Shown here one piece after another: positions 7,511 through 16,258 of a stretch of 64,000 nt of DNA; position 1 is the stretch's first letter, and every line of letters begins with the position of its first letter. Origin of the DNA: Bacteroidales bacterium (lineage in GTDB: Bacteria > Bacteroidota > Bacteroidia > Bacteroidales > F082). The position numbers were made by a program, and so were the translations under genes. The stretch spans positions 38,852-102,851 of the forward strand of contig JAKIVD010000014.1 in NCBI GenBank assembly GCA_021647205.1, given 5' to 3'. The notes under the pieces were generated by a model that was not told the DNA's origin, made no database searches, and worked only from the letters and a program-made list of their open reading frames with translations.

Positions 7511-9906
7511 CAGTGGGAGAGTTTTGGCGGCCATTTTGGGTCGGGCAGTTTTTGAATATTGTAATTGTTGTAACGAAGCATGTGCCAGTAAGTGTTTTCA
7601 AGGTTTCTGGCCCGGCCGGTTTGTTCCATCCGGTAAAACCCACGCAACATTTTCATGGGGGCCTTTGGCAGACAGCGGTAAAGTTTCTTGTCGAAACGAA
7701 ACAGTGCGTACAACATATAATAGGTAATATCAAATCCGGCAAAGCCGAAATTGTTGGGTTCCGTTTTAAATTGTTGCCGGAAAGAATGGACAAACTGCTG
7801 AACATTCTGCGAATTGTAGTCAATAAAATCGGTGGAGAAATACAGCAGGTTCATGTTGTTGGCCTGCACATTATCAATATTGTTAAACCTTTCCCAAGAT
7901 GGCATTCCAATGATTTGAATGTTCAGCGAATCGCGAAATTCGTTCAGCTTGTTCATCACATCCATCACGAAAGCTTTGTTTTCACCGTAAATAATTACCA
8001 GGTTGGTACGGAGGGGGCCGGCTGTTTCCATGAAAGGGACAAGGCCGTTGTTCATAAAGACAATCCGGGTAAGCGAATTGTCAAATGTGGTGCTGTCGGT
8101 CAGGGATTCCGAAATCATTTCCGGGTCCATCCTCCTGCCTTCGAGACTGTAAACGGGAAGCGGGCTTTGGTCGTCGAACTCCTCGTCGCGGTGTGCCACG
8201 GCAATGGCAAGGTTGTAGATGTCGGTATTGGAGATTTTGATTTGTGGTGGAACGACCGTCTTGATTTTATGCCGGATGGCTGCCAGTTTATCCTGGTCTT
8301 TAAAGGCCGATTGTGTAACAAGAAATACCCGGGCACCCTGATAATATTCGGCGATGAGCGCAGCAAGCAGGTCGGGCTGGTACTTCGTCCCTGACTTGAC
8401 CTTCAACACAGTCCTGTATTTTTCCACTGTTTCGCTGCGGTAAGAGAGGGGATTGACAACCGGGATGTTGAAATTTCCGGCGAACAAAGCCACCTGATCA
8501 AAGCTTTGCTGGTAAAACGGGCCGATGATCAAATCCATCTGCCTGATTTCAGGCTTTTGCAAAACCCTGACCGTTTTGGTAATACTTTTGTCCACATCGT
8601 AAACAAACAGCTCGATTTTCATTTCCTGTGCACGCAGGGAATCCACTGCCATCAGCGCACCTTCGTAAAAATGGAGGAAGCGGAAAGGTTTAAAATTGTC
8701 CTGGTTGACGGACAGGAAGCTTTCGGTGTTGAGGCTGTCCATCTCTTCGAGGAAGAGCGGGACCATCAGGGCAACTTTGAAAGTTTTCCCTTTGATGGGT
8801 TTTTGTTTGCTGCAGCGTGAAGGGGCCTCAAGCCCGCCATGTTCTTCTTTGGGGCTTTCTTCTGTCCTGCTCTCTTTGCCTGTGCTTTCATTTGCCAGGA
8901 TAGCTTTTCCGCCAATGGGTATTTTCACGGTTTGCCCTGCATACAATTTGTTGCCCAGCGATGGGTTGATGTCCAGTATTTCGTAGGCCGGAACCCGGTA
9001 CAATTTAGCCACTTTCTGGATTTTCGTGGTCCTGGTAATCTTGTGAACGATGTAAGTACCGGCAACGGTGATACGCGGAATGTTGATGATTTGTCCTGTT
9101 TTTATTTTTGGGTTCAGGCCGGGGTTGGCATTGTAAATATCATCCACAGTTAGCCCGTATTCGCGGGCAATGCTGTACAAGGTTTCTTTCCTTTTGACTT
9201 TGTAGCGAACGGTTTCGGTTTTTTGTTCCTGTTTTTTTTCCTGTTGTTTGGCTGGGGTTTGCGGAATACGCAGCCTTTCGCCGAGAGGGGGGCTGTTCGA
9301 CAAACCGGCATTCACCGCCCTGATCTTTTCAGGGCTTGTTCCGTATTGCTCTGCTATACTTTGGAGGGTTTCCCCGGCAATGACGGTATGCCTGAAACCG
9401 GGAACAACCCGAATCGTCGGGTCAAAGCTCACCTGATCTTCTTCGTCAGCAGAAGGCAAAACCGGTATTTTAATGTACTCGCCCTTCCGAAGGGGCAGCA
9501 TCAACATGGGGTTTGCATTTCTGATGGCCGCTACCGGAATATTATAGAGGCTGCTGATGTGGGACAATGACTCGTTATTGGAAGCAATGTGGTAGAAAAA
9601 ATCAAAACCGGAAGTCTTGAGCTCTTTGCTGACCTGCTGTTCTTTGTTCACCGTGGGGATCCACAATTTCTGGTCGATACTGATCCCGTTTTCAGTCCCG
9701 GGGTTTTCAAAATAAATTTCGTCCACACTCACGTCGTAGGCTTTGGCAATGGCGTAAACTGTTTGTCCCTGCTGAACGGTGTGCACAAAATACTGTTTCC
9801 CCCCATGTTCTTCTATTTGTTTGGAGATGATGACCCTGAGCTGCTGCTGGGCCTGCATGCCACCGATGGAAACAAGAAAAACAAGGCTTAAAAAAAATCT
9901 TCTCAC
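7510..9906 (-). CDS. Five-LysM protein fused to a periplasmic-binding-fold domain
   Basis: 798-residue secreted protein. The start is set at GTG 9906 because the only upstream alternative is TTG at 9963, and the GTG opens directly on a signal peptide (RRFFLSLVFLVSIGGMQAQ). Five LysM peptidoglycan-binding modules follow at about residues 39-85, 104-149, 172-215, 234-278 and 284-330 counted from the GTG, each of the form H/YxVxxGxTLxxIAxxY...IxxxNP. A linker of about 40 residues rich in Glu/Lys/Ser leads to a type-1 periplasmic-binding-protein-like domain (from KTFKVALMVPLF to the end). It resembles branched-chain amino-acid binding proteins, but no transporter genes are adjacent. Family knowledge: such LysM/PBP1 fusions are found in Bacteroidota with unassigned function. 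It is coupled to the MORN lipoprotein by an ATGA overlap. Confidence 0.85.
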   Translation of the reverse strand: MRRFFLSLVFLVSIGGMQAQQQLRVIISKQIEEHGGKQYFVHTVQQGQTVYAIAKAYDVSVDEIYFENPGTENGISIDQKLWIPTVNKEQQVSKELKTSGFDFFYHIASNNESLSHISSLYNIPVAAIRNANPMLMLPLRKGEYIKIPVLPSADEEDQVSFDPTIRVVPGFRHTVIAGETLQSIAEQYGTSPEKIRAVNAGLSNSPPLGERLRIPQTPAKQQEKKQEQKTETVRYKVKRKETLYSIAREYGLTVDDIYNANPGLNPKIKTGQIINIPRITVAGTYIVHKITRTTKIQKVAKLYRVPAYEILDINPSLGNKLYAGQTVKIPIGGKAILANESTGKESRTEESPKEEHGGLEAPSRCSKQKPIKGKTFKVALMVPLFLEEMDSLNTESFLSVNQDNFKPFRFLHFYEGALMAVDSLRAQEMKIELFVYDVDKSITKTVRVLQKPEIRQMDLIIGPFYQQSFDQVALFAGNFNIPVVNPLSYRSETVEKYRTVLKVKSGTKYQPDLLAALIAEYYQGARVFLVTQSAFKDQDKLAAIRHKIKTVVPPQIKISNTDIYNLAIAVAHRDEEFDDQSPLPVYSLEGRRMDPEMISESLTDSTTFDNSLTRIVFMNNGLVPFMETAGPLRTNLVIIYGENKAFVMDVMNKLNEFRDSLNIQIIGMPSWERFNNIDNVQANNMNLLYFSTDFIDYNSQNVQQFVHSFRQQFKTEPNNFGFAGFDITYYMLYALFRFDKKLYRCLPKAPMKMLRGFYRMEQTGRARNLENTYWHMLRYNNYNIQKLPDPKWPPKLSH

Positions 9907-10238
9907 AGTACTGTTTTTTGGTTGGGAAACGAATTTCAAAAATAAAAATAAACCGTAACACAAACGCGGGGCATTTAAGATTGTTGTGTTTTCAGCGGCG
10001 AATGTCTTTACACGGCTGGAAAGCTGCTGCGAAACCCGCTGAACGGGCTTTTGCTTTCACCGGGTTGAAATCAGGGAGTTGGTAAAACGCTTTCAATACT
10101 GCCCGGATACTTTGAGTGTCTGTTTTTTTCCTGCTACTTCCATCTGCTGCGGTGTGTTTTAATCTGGGGTATTTTTGAATGGGTGGCGAATAAATGTACC
10201 GCGGGAAGCCACATGCCCTGAAACAACTATTCCGACCT
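9907..10238. other. Spacer between guaA and the LysM gene
   Basis: No gene-like frame was found. The sequence carries a small inverted repeat CCCG-N5-CGGG (10035-10047) in the putative 5' leader of the LysM gene. No exact TAnnTTTG box was seen for that gene, so it may be read from guaA or from an unrecognised promoter. Confidence 0.4.
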
Positions 10239-10261
10239 GCTAAGTCCTTCGGCGACTTAGC
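10239..10261. terminator. Hairpin just past the guaA stop
   Basis: GCTAAGTC and GACTTAGC pair over eight bases around CTTCGGC, six nt after the guaA stop on the minus strand. There is no U-tract after it, so it may be a 3'-end stabilising hairpin rather than a true intrinsic terminator. Confidence 0.45.
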
Positions 10262-10267
10262 GTGTCG

Positions 10268-11797
10268 CTACTCCCACTCAATCGTAGCCGGTGGTTTTGA
10301 GCTGATGTCGTACACCACGCGGTTCACCCCTTTTACTTTGTTGATGATATCGCTGGAAACTTTTGCCAGGAACTCATAAGGGAGTTGCGACCAGTCGGCC
10401 GTCATGCCGTCGGTGGAGCCGACTGCGCGAAGGGCAACCACATTTTCATAGGTTCTTTCGTCACCCATCACACCCACTGTCTGCACCGGTAACAATACGG
10501 CAAAAGCCTGCCAGACTTCGTCGTACAATCCCATTTCTTTCATGGTGTTGATGTAAATGTAATCCACCTCCTGCAAGACCCTCACACGCTCCGGGGTAAC
10601 ATCGCTGATGATACGGATGCCCAGTCCCGGGCCGGGGAAAGGGTGGCGGTTAATCAGGTCGGCCGGCATGTTCATGGCACGGCCGATGCGCCGTACCTCA
10701 TCTTTAAATAAGGAGTTGAGCGGCTCCACTACTTTCAACTTCATGAAGTCGGGCAGGCCACCCACATTGTGGTGCGATTTAATCGTCGCCGAGGGCCCTT
10801 TTACCGAAACAGACTCAATCACATCCGGGTAAATGGTCCCCTGGGCCAGCCACTGAACATCTTCAATAAGGTGTGCTTCGTGGTCGAATATTTCGATGAA
10901 TTTATTACCGATGATTTTGCGTTTGGCCTCGGGGTCTTCCACCCCTTTCAGGGCATCGAGAAAATCGCCGGAGGCATTCACCCCTTTCACATTCAGCCCC
11001 ATGTCTTTGTAGGAATACAACACATCTTTGAATTCATTCTTCCGCAACAAGCCATTGTCCACAAAAATACAATACAGGTTTTTGCCGATGGCTTTGTCCA
11101 GTAAAACGGCAGCTACAGAGGAATCGACACCGCCCGAAAGGCCAAGTACGACTTTGTCGTCTTTCAGTTTTTCCTTCAGCGATTGTACCGTTGTTTCGAT
11201 GAATGAATCGGGCGTCCAGTTTTGGGAACAGCCACAAATTTCCACGATAAAATTCTTCAGTAATTGTTTGCCTTCGCTTGTGTGGTAAACCTCGGGGTGG
11301 AATTGAATGCCATAAGTTTTCTCGTTATCAATTTTAAAGCCTGCAACTTCCACGCTTGCCGTGCTGGTAATCTTGCTGAAATTTTCCGGAAGGTGAAGAA
11401 TGGTATCGCCATGCGACATCCAAACCTGTGTGCCGTCTGACAAACCGCGCATCAACACACAATTCTGGTCGATAAAACCCAGGTTGGCCCTGCCGTATTC
11501 GCGTATCTCCGATGGGAGGACTTCACCACCTTCGGCTTGCGCCATATATTGTGCGCCATAGCAAACACCGAGCAGTGGAAGTTTCCCGCGGATTTTGCTC
11601 AAGTCAGGGATGGGTGCCTCTTTGTCCCTCACCGAGAAGGGGCTTCCGGAAAGGATAACCCCTTTTACACCGGTGGTCAGTTCCGGGATTTTATTGAAGG
11701 GAAAAATTTCGCAGTAAACATTTAACTCTCTCACCCTGCGTGCAATAAGCTGGGTGTACTGGGAGCCGAAATCGAGGATGATGATGGTTTCTTGCAT
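10268..11797 (-). CDS. guaA: GMP synthase (glutamine-hydrolysing)
   Basis: Converts XMP to GMP using glutamine and ATP, the last step of GMP synthesis after GuaB (also in this window at 21.7 kb). The N-terminal class I glutamine amidotransferase domain has nucleophile Cys79 in LLGVCYGAQ, His167 and Glu169 in QFHPEV. The ATP-pyrophosphatase domain carries the PP-loop SGGVDSS at 221-227. The C-terminal dimerisation domain ends with the typical PPATIEWE. 509 aa is a normal length. A perfect TAnnTTTG box ends only five nt before the ATG, so the mRNA may be leaderless. Confidence 0.97.
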   Translation of the reverse strand: MQETIIILDFGSQYTQLIARRVRELNVYCEIFPFNKIPELTTGVKGVILSGSPFSVRDKEAPIPDLSKIRGKLPLLGVCYGAQYMAQAEGGEVLPSEIREYGRANLGFIDQNCVLMRGLSDGTQVWMSHGDTILHLPENFSKITSTASVEVAGFKIDNEKTYGIQFHPEVYHTSEGKQLLKNFIVEICGCSQNWTPDSFIETTVQSLKEKLKDDKVVLGLSGGVDSSVAAVLLDKAIGKNLYCIFVDNGLLRKNEFKDVLYSYKDMGLNVKGVNASGDFLDALKGVEDPEAKRKIIGNKFIEIFDHEAHLIEDVQWLAQGTIYPDVIESVSVKGPSATIKSHHNVGGLPDFMKLKVVEPLNSLFKDEVRRIGRAMNMPADLINRHPFPGPGLGIRIISDVTPERVRVLQEVDYIYINTMKEMGLYDEVWQAFAVLLPVQTVGVMGDERTYENVVALRAVGSTDGMTADWSQLPYEFLAKVSSDIINKVKGVNRVVYDISSKPPATIEWE

Positions 11798-11802
11798 GGG
11801 TG

Positions 11803-11810
11803 CAAAGATA
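11803..11810 (-). promoter_or_regulatory. TAnnTTTG -7 box abutting guaA
   Basis: Minus-strand TATCTTTG, then CACCC, then the guaA ATG. With the start point usually a few nt past the box, transcription would begin at or next to the A of the ATG. Confidence 0.5.
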
Positions 11811-11822
11811 GGGGAAAATGAA

Positions 11823-11878
11823 AGTCTAAAGTTTAAAGTTTAAAGTTTAAAGTTTAAAGTTTAAAGTTTAATGTATAA
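11823..11878. repeat. Heptanucleotide tandem array (AGTTTAA)6
   Basis: Six perfect AGTTTAA units (11830-11871) are flanked by one degenerate unit on each side (AGTCTAA, TGTATAA). It sits directly upstream of the guaA promoter box in the divergent spacer to the gene at 12033. A related 8-nt version is at 16231-16251. Confidence 0.9.
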
Positions 11879-12012
11879 AAGAAATGGCGGGATCCGGAAT
11901 TGCCTTGCGTACATTCTTTCGACAACATATCCCAACATGGCAGGCTCAGATGCTTCCGGGTTTTTTGAACGCCGGATTGCCTTCAAACTTCAATACTTCT
12001 AAATACATTGCT

Positions 12013-12020
12013 TATTTTCG
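12013..12020 (+). promoter_or_regulatory. Near-consensus -7 box (TATTTTCG)
   Basis: One mismatch from TAnnTTTG, 12 nt before the ATG at 12033. Confidence 0.3.
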
Positions 12021-12032
12021 CAAACAAAAACC

Positions 12033-12533
12033 ATGGTAGTGAAATCCCGAAAAAAAAGAAGTTCCGGTAGCCCGAAAAGCCCGGTGAAACAATTTGCATT
12101 CATCCTGATTCTTCTTGCTATTCTTTCTGTTGTAATTGGCTATTTTGTCTTGAAGAGTGAGGATACAGAAGAGGGGTTGCCGGTCAAAACAACAACAGAA
12201 GCGATGCAGGAAGAAGAGCCCGTACTTGATGTGGAACCTGCTTACACGGGAACCTGGGTGAGTAATTACGATGGGGCCATATTGACGATGAACCGGTTTT
12301 CATTTACGCTCGAAATGCCGTCAGTTGATCAGAAAGCAGCCATTAAAGGTGAACTTTCTGTTGTGAAAAATGTGTTGACTTTTGTTTATACGACTGGATC
12401 GGAAAGCTGCCACGGGGAGGAAGGCCATTACCAATTTACCCTGGAAGACAATGGCGACATCTTTTTCAAATTGATTAAAGACAATTGTAAAAGCCGGAAA
12501 GCAAGAATGGAAGAAAGCTGGTTCAGGCTTTAA
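12033..12533 (+). CDS. Small membrane-anchored protein with a lipocalin-like C-domain
   Basis: 166-residue protein not recognised as a named family. It opens with a Lys/Arg/Ser-rich cytoplasmic segment (residues 1-20), one strong membrane helix (about 21-41), an acidic linker, and a beta-rich domain from about residue 71 starting YTGTWVSNYDG. That domain resembles short lipocalin-like or META-like beta domains: GTW opening, alternating strands, and two cysteines (about 129 and 153) that could pair in the periplasm. Topology is probably N-in with the beta domain outside. It is a single gene convergent with the M23 peptidase gene. Confidence 0.6.
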   Translation: MVVKSRKKRSSGSPKSPVKQFAFILILLAILSVVIGYFVLKSEDTEEGLPVKTTTEAMQEEEPVLDVEPAYTGTWVSNYDGAILTMNRFSFTLEMPSVDQKAAIKGELSVVKNVLTFVYTTGSESCHGEEGHYQFTLEDNGDIFFKLIKDNCKSRKARMEESWFRL

Positions 12534-12570
12534 CGGGTTGCCCTTCGGGTTTGCTTCGCTTCGCAGGTTG
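12534..12570 (-). repeat. Dispersed repeat, copy related to 63131-63167
   Basis: Read on the minus strand, it matches the plus-strand sequence at 63131-63167 in about 30 of 37 positions; the shared core is CGAAGCAA, then CCCG, then GGCAACCCG. Both copies lie in convergent spacers, this one directly against the stop codon of the upstream gene. Confidence 0.55.
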
Positions 12571-12648
12571 CGTGTTATTGGGTGCTTTCGAAACCTGACA
12601 TTGTCCGATGAATCCTGAAGCACCGGTGAGCAGGCGGTTAAGCCACAA

Positions 12649-14394
12649 TTAGTAAACAATCACCGCTTCGTAAACTGTTTCGTTGCCGAGCAGGTCGGTC
12701 ACCACCAGTTTAAAAGTATTTTCCCCTTTTCTGATGTACTCGTCGTAATTATATGTCAACAGGTTTTTCTTGGGGTTGTATTCCATCAATATCCAGTGTC
12801 CGTTAAGTGTGCCACGATATGATTTAATGCCGGTTTGTTTTTCCCTGATCCTGACTTTCAGCGAATGCTGTTTCGAAACATTTTTTCCCGGATAAAAATT
12901 AACGGTACTTATTTCGGGGGGAATTGTATCTGCCAACACCGCATATTTTCCAAGCAATCTTGATTTTGCCGTCAGTTTGTCGCCCTTCCATTTCGCGCCC
13001 ATAAAATAATAAGCCTGGTCCGCATCTGGTGTGTAGGCAATGTACATCTTGTCTTTCAATTTGCCCGGAATACTGTCTGGCGTGATGGCAACCGAAAAAT
13101 ACTTTTGTGCCGGTGTGAACGGATTGTGCACCTCGAAGACGGGAGTGAAAGAAAACTCCTCCGCGGGCAGTGTTTTCAGCTGAAAGTAAAACGACCGGTA
13201 AAAAGTGTTGGCAGGGAAAGTCAGTGAAATATGAGGCGTGCTGATTTTATTTTCGCGACTAAACCTGAAAAATGTCCCATTATTTTCAGCATGCCCCTTT
13301 TTGCTTTCTGCAGCCTGCCTTTCCTGCGATTCCACACGAAAAGAAAAAACAGAACGGTTTTCATAAACGTCGCTTATTACATATTGAAAAAGGTGTGGCA
13401 GGCTGTCCGAAAAAGAATAAATCCCGTTGTTGTTTACCCCGCGGTAGTTGAACAGGCGGTTGTTGGTGTCAACCTGCGTCCGGATTAACCTTCGTTTTTT
13501 GCGTTTGTAGTACGGGTAATCGATCAGGCTGTTTAAGTAGCGGGTGGTGGCAAAGGACAACTTATCCATTTCCAGGCCAAATACCTTTTCTTCATCAAGC
13601 AGCAAATCCACGCTGAAGATACCGTTTTTGTTAGTGGCACCGTTCATCTGATCATAGGTCAGGATGCCGAGTGAGAACGGGCCAGAAATACTGATTTCCC
13701 TGTGCGGGGACAAAACATAATCTTTCCCTTTTTTTTCAACCGTAAAATAGGCGGTGTCATTCTTTCCGTTAATGAGCGTTAGCCCGCCAAGGGGGTAAAC
13801 CGCCAGCAAGCTTATTCTAGGGCTGACCTGGTCTTTAATGGTAATGTTGTTAAAAAACAATGGGTTAAGCGGGTATTGTGTTGCTTCTTCCCTGATCTCG
13901 AAATGCAGGTGTGGTCCGTCGGAGCCACCGGTATTTCCCGAAAGTGCAATGAGTTCACCTTTTTTTACTTTCAACTCGTTTTTTCCCGGGAAGGCTTCAA
14001 CAGTATAGCTTTCTTTCTTGTATTGCAGATTGCGGACAAACTTCCGGATGCTGTCGTTAAACTGTTTCAGGTGTCCGTAAACCGAAACAAACCCGGAGGG
14101 ATGGGTCATGTAAATAACTTTCCCGTAACCACCCGTTGAAACCTTAATGCGGGAAACGTACCCGTCAGCGATGGCAAATACCTTTTCCCCTTCAGCCCCC
14201 TGAGTTTTAATGTCGATGCCGGCATGAAAATGGTTGGCGCGCAATTCCCCGAATGTCCCTGACAGTAAGAGCGGTATGTCAAGCGGAGAACGGAAATCAG
14301 CAGATGCGACATCGATTCTCTGCCCGACAAGGCGAAGGGTTGTGAAGAGAAAAACAACGAGATACAATATGCTGAGTTGCCGGGCTGTCATCAT
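12649..14394 (-). CDS. M23 family metallopeptidase (LytM domain)
   Basis: 581-residue exported protein with a signal peptide at residues 1-25 (ending at VGQ). The LytM/M23 zinc peptidase domain is unusually close to the N-terminus, about 36-185. It has HAGID (His57, Asp61) and the HLH of GPHLHFE (His162, His164) as zinc and catalytic residues, and GH108 in VYGHL. Members cleave peptide cross-links of peptidoglycan or act as regulators. The remaining ~390 residues are beta-rich, Ig-like or unknown, with no family I can name. All active-site residues are present, so it is probably active. It has its own promoter box 45 nt upstream. Confidence 0.88.
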   Translation of the reverse strand: MMTARQLSILYLVVFLFTTLRLVGQRIDVASADFRSPLDIPLLLSGTFGELRANHFHAGIDIKTQGAEGEKVFAIADGYVSRIKVSTGGYGKVIYMTHPSGFVSVYGHLKQFNDSIRKFVRNLQYKKESYTVEAFPGKNELKVKKGELIALSGNTGGSDGPHLHFEIREEATQYPLNPLFFNNITIKDQVSPRISLLAVYPLGGLTLINGKNDTAYFTVEKKGKDYVLSPHREISISGPFSLGILTYDQMNGATNKNGIFSVDLLLDEEKVFGLEMDKLSFATTRYLNSLIDYPYYKRKKRRLIRTQVDTNNRLFNYRGVNNNGIYSFSDSLPHLFQYVISDVYENRSVFSFRVESQERQAAESKKGHAENNGTFFRFSRENKISTPHISLTFPANTFYRSFYFQLKTLPAEEFSFTPVFEVHNPFTPAQKYFSVAITPDSIPGKLKDKMYIAYTPDADQAYYFMGAKWKGDKLTAKSRLLGKYAVLADTIPPEISTVNFYPGKNVSKQHSLKVRIREKQTGIKSYRGTLNGHWILMEYNPKKNLLTYNYDEYIRKGENTFKLVVTDLLGNETVYEAVIVY

Positions 14395-14439
14395 TTACAG
14401 GAATAAATCAGGGTTGATGTTTTTGTCAGAATTAAGCCG

Positions 14440-14447
14440 CAAAGATA
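14440..14447 (-). promoter_or_regulatory. TAnnTTTG -7 box for the M23 gene
   Basis: Minus-strand TATCTTTG, 45 nt before the ATG at 14394. Confidence 0.5.
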
Positions 14448-14560
14448 GCAAATTGAATACCGGCGCTACTTTTGGACACGCGAAAAAGCCTCCCAGTTCC
14501 ACTCTGCAAAAACCTGAATCAATATCCGTTCTAAAAAATCATTCGCAATTGCTTTTTTCG

Positions 14561-14568
14561 TAGATTTG
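14561..14568 (+). promoter_or_regulatory. TAnnTTTG -7 box for the 14595 lipoprotein operon
   Basis: TAGATTTG, 26 nt upstream of the ATG at 14595. It is the likely promoter for the lipoprotein, lipid kinase and SUI1 genes. Confidence 0.5.
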
Positions 14569-14594
14569 CCTCTGCAAAGAATAAGCTGCTGACA

Positions 14595-14939
14595 ATGAAT
14601 AAACAAGCTTTCGTTTTTTTACTGGTTGTTTCATTCTTTCTTGCACCGGGATGCAAGAAAGATGACAATCCTGACAAGAGCAAACCTTTCATCGTGCTAA
14701 AAGGGGCCAATCCCTTGACCTGGAACCAGGGCGATTCACCTTATACCGATCCGGGAGCAGAGGCCTGGGACATTAACGAAAACAACGACACCATTAGCAT
14801 TACCGACAGACTTACCGTTACAGGGAATGTTGACGTAAATACTGCCGGGGATTACAATCTGAAATTCAATGTCAGCGATGCAGCGGGCAACAGCGCCGAT
14901 GAAAAAACCAGGCTTGTTGAAGTGAGGCTCACAAAATGA
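14595..14939 (+). CDS. Small lipoprotein with an immunoglobulin-like (DUF5011-type) domain
   Basis: 114 residues with a clear lipoprotein signal (lipobox LAPGC, Cys20), followed by a short Lys/Asp linker. A single bacterial Ig-like domain of the DUF5011/HYR kind follows: DPGAEAWDINENNDT, then VNTAGDYNLKFNVSDAAGN, typical of the repeat units found in larger surface proteins. Here it occurs as one stand-alone domain. Function is unknown; a surface or periplasmic spacer or adhesin is an inference. It is the first gene of a probable three-gene operon, with the lipid kinase starting 7 nt after its stop. Confidence 0.75.
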   Translation: MNKQAFVFLLVVSFFLAPGCKKDDNPDKSKPFIVLKGANPLTWNQGDSPYTDPGAEAWDINENNDTISITDRLTVTGNVDVNTAGDYNLKFNVSDAAGNSADEKTRLVEVRLTK

Positions 14940-14946
14940 GTGGGGG

Positions 14947-15894
14947 ATGCAGTTGGGTGCAAAGACAGTGGTGGCAGTAAATGCTGATGTTTCCGGGAAG
15001 GCTGTACAGGCCAAGAGAAAAAAAATCCTTTTTATAGTCAACCCGTTTTCAGGAAAAAAAACGAAACCGGATATTTCTAAGATAATCCGCTCGCATATTG
15101 ACCACGAAAAATTCGAGCCCGAAATCTTCTTGACCAAAAAAGCCGGGCATGCCCGGCACTTAAGCCGGCAAGCAGTTGATGCCGGTGTTGCTGTTGTTGT
15201 TGCCGTTGGCGGCGATGGCACCATCAACGAAGTGGCCTCACAACTGATTCACTCCGAAACCGTATTGGGAATTGTTCCGCAGGGCTCGGGCAACGGGCTG
15301 GCAAGGCATCTCGGTATTCCGTTGTCGGCTGTGAAAGCTGTTCAGCTTATTAACAAGGCAAGGACAACAACTATTGACACGGCAGCAGTCAATAATGTAC
15401 CCTTTGTAAGCATTGCCGGCATCGGGTTCGACGCACTGGTGGCCCGGAAGTTTTCTAAAAACACGAAAAGGGGGTTCTTTTCTTATCTGCACATCATCAC
15501 CAAAGAATACCGCAACTACAAACCCAAAAAATACGAACTGCTGTTTGACGACGGAAAGCAGTTAAAGCTAAAGGCTTTCTTTATCAGTTTTGCCAACTCC
15601 AACCAATTTGGTTACAATACGTCCATTGCGCCCCTGGCAAAACTGGATGATGGGCTGCTGGATGTTTGCATTGTGCAAAAACCACGTATCTTTGACGTGC
15701 CGCTGCTTGCCAATCTCTTATTTTTAAAACAAATTCATAAGTCGTCCCTGGTAACAATTATCCCTGCAAACCAGGTTATTGTAAAACGGAGTAAACGGGC
15801 AGTTAACCTTGATGGTGAAACCGTAAAACTGAAAAAAGAATTGACAATTAAAGTGAACCCATTGTCGCTGAAAATATTAATCCCCGAAAAATGA
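14947..15894 (+). CDS. Diacylglycerol kinase-family lipid kinase
   Basis: 315 residues of the DAGK catalytic family (YegS/DgkB/LCB5 type). KILFIVNPFSGKK opens the kinase fold, and the nucleotide-binding motif VVAVGGDGTINEVAS is followed by the phosphate-contacting GIVPQGSGNGLARHLGIP. It probably phosphorylates diacylglycerol or another lipid alcohol at the inner membrane, but the substrate is not readable from sequence. The first ~24 residues before the kinase core are extra relative to most homologues; ATG 14947 is the only ATG and has a G-rich stretch before it. It overlaps the SUI1 gene by ATGA. Confidence 0.85.
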   Translation: MQLGAKTVVAVNADVSGKAVQAKRKKILFIVNPFSGKKTKPDISKIIRSHIDHEKFEPEIFLTKKAGHARHLSRQAVDAGVAVVVAVGGDGTINEVASQLIHSETVLGIVPQGSGNGLARHLGIPLSAVKAVQLINKARTTTIDTAAVNNVPFVSIAGIGFDALVARKFSKNTKRGFFSYLHIITKEYRNYKPKKYELLFDDGKQLKLKAFFISFANSNQFGYNTSIAPLAKLDDGLLDVCIVQKPRIFDVPLLANLLFLKQIHKSSLVTIIPANQVIVKRSKRAVNLDGETVKLKKELTIKVNPLSLKILIPEK

Positions 15895-16223
15895 CAGCAA
15901 AAAACAGACTGGTTTATTCCACAAACCCCGATTTCGTACCTTATGATAACACAGAAGATAAAGTTGAGACCCTTCTTCCTTCATCGCAAACATTGTACAT
16001 TAGCCGCGACAAAAAGCAGCGGAAAGGAAAGCAGGTGACGCTGGTTGAGGGATTTGCCGGGACATCCGCTGACCTGGCAGCATTGGGAAAAATGCTAAAA
16101 TCCAAATGCGGGGCCGGCGGTTCGGTGAAGGAGGGAGTGATACTGGTTCAGGGCGATTTTAGGGAAAAAATCAAAGAAATACTCGAGCGCCTTGGCTACA
16201 AATGTAAATTGAAAGGGGGGTGA
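15891..16223 (+). CDS. SUI1/YciH-family translation factor-like protein
   Basis: 110 residues homologous to bacterial YciH and eukaryotic eIF1. An N-terminal flexible region precedes the SUI1 domain (about 35-108) with KKQRKGKQVTLVEGF and the conserved KCGAGGSVKEGVILVQGD. Family knowledge: it binds the small ribosomal subunit and can influence start selection in vitro; its physiological role in bacteria is unclear. Its ATG overlaps the lipid kinase stop (ATGA), so it is translationally coupled. Confidence 0.88.
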   Translation: MTAKNRLVYSTNPDFVPYDNTEDKVETLLPSSQTLYISRDKKQRKGKQVTLVEGFAGTSADLAALGKMLKSKCGAGGSVKEGVILVQGDFREKIKEILERLGYKCKLKGG

Positions 16224-16230
16224 GGGTTGG

Positions 16231-16251
16231 AAGTTTAAAAGTTTAAAAGTT
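16231..16251. repeat. Octanucleotide tandem (AGTTTAAA)2-3
   Basis: AAGTTTAA-AAGTTTAA-AAGTT, directly before the aminopeptidase start. It is an 8-nt relative of the AGTTTAA array at 11823. Confidence 0.6.
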
Positions 16252-16258
16252 GAATGTT

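Noticed and set aside
7511..7534. Eight-residue longer start for the MORN lipoprotein
   Set aside because: It would begin inside the upstream gene and place residues before a good signal peptide; ATG 7510 forms a standard ATGA overlap.
9907..9963. TTG start at 9963 for the LysM protein
   Set aside because: It adds 19 residues before the signal peptide, while GTG 9906 starts directly at the charged n-region.
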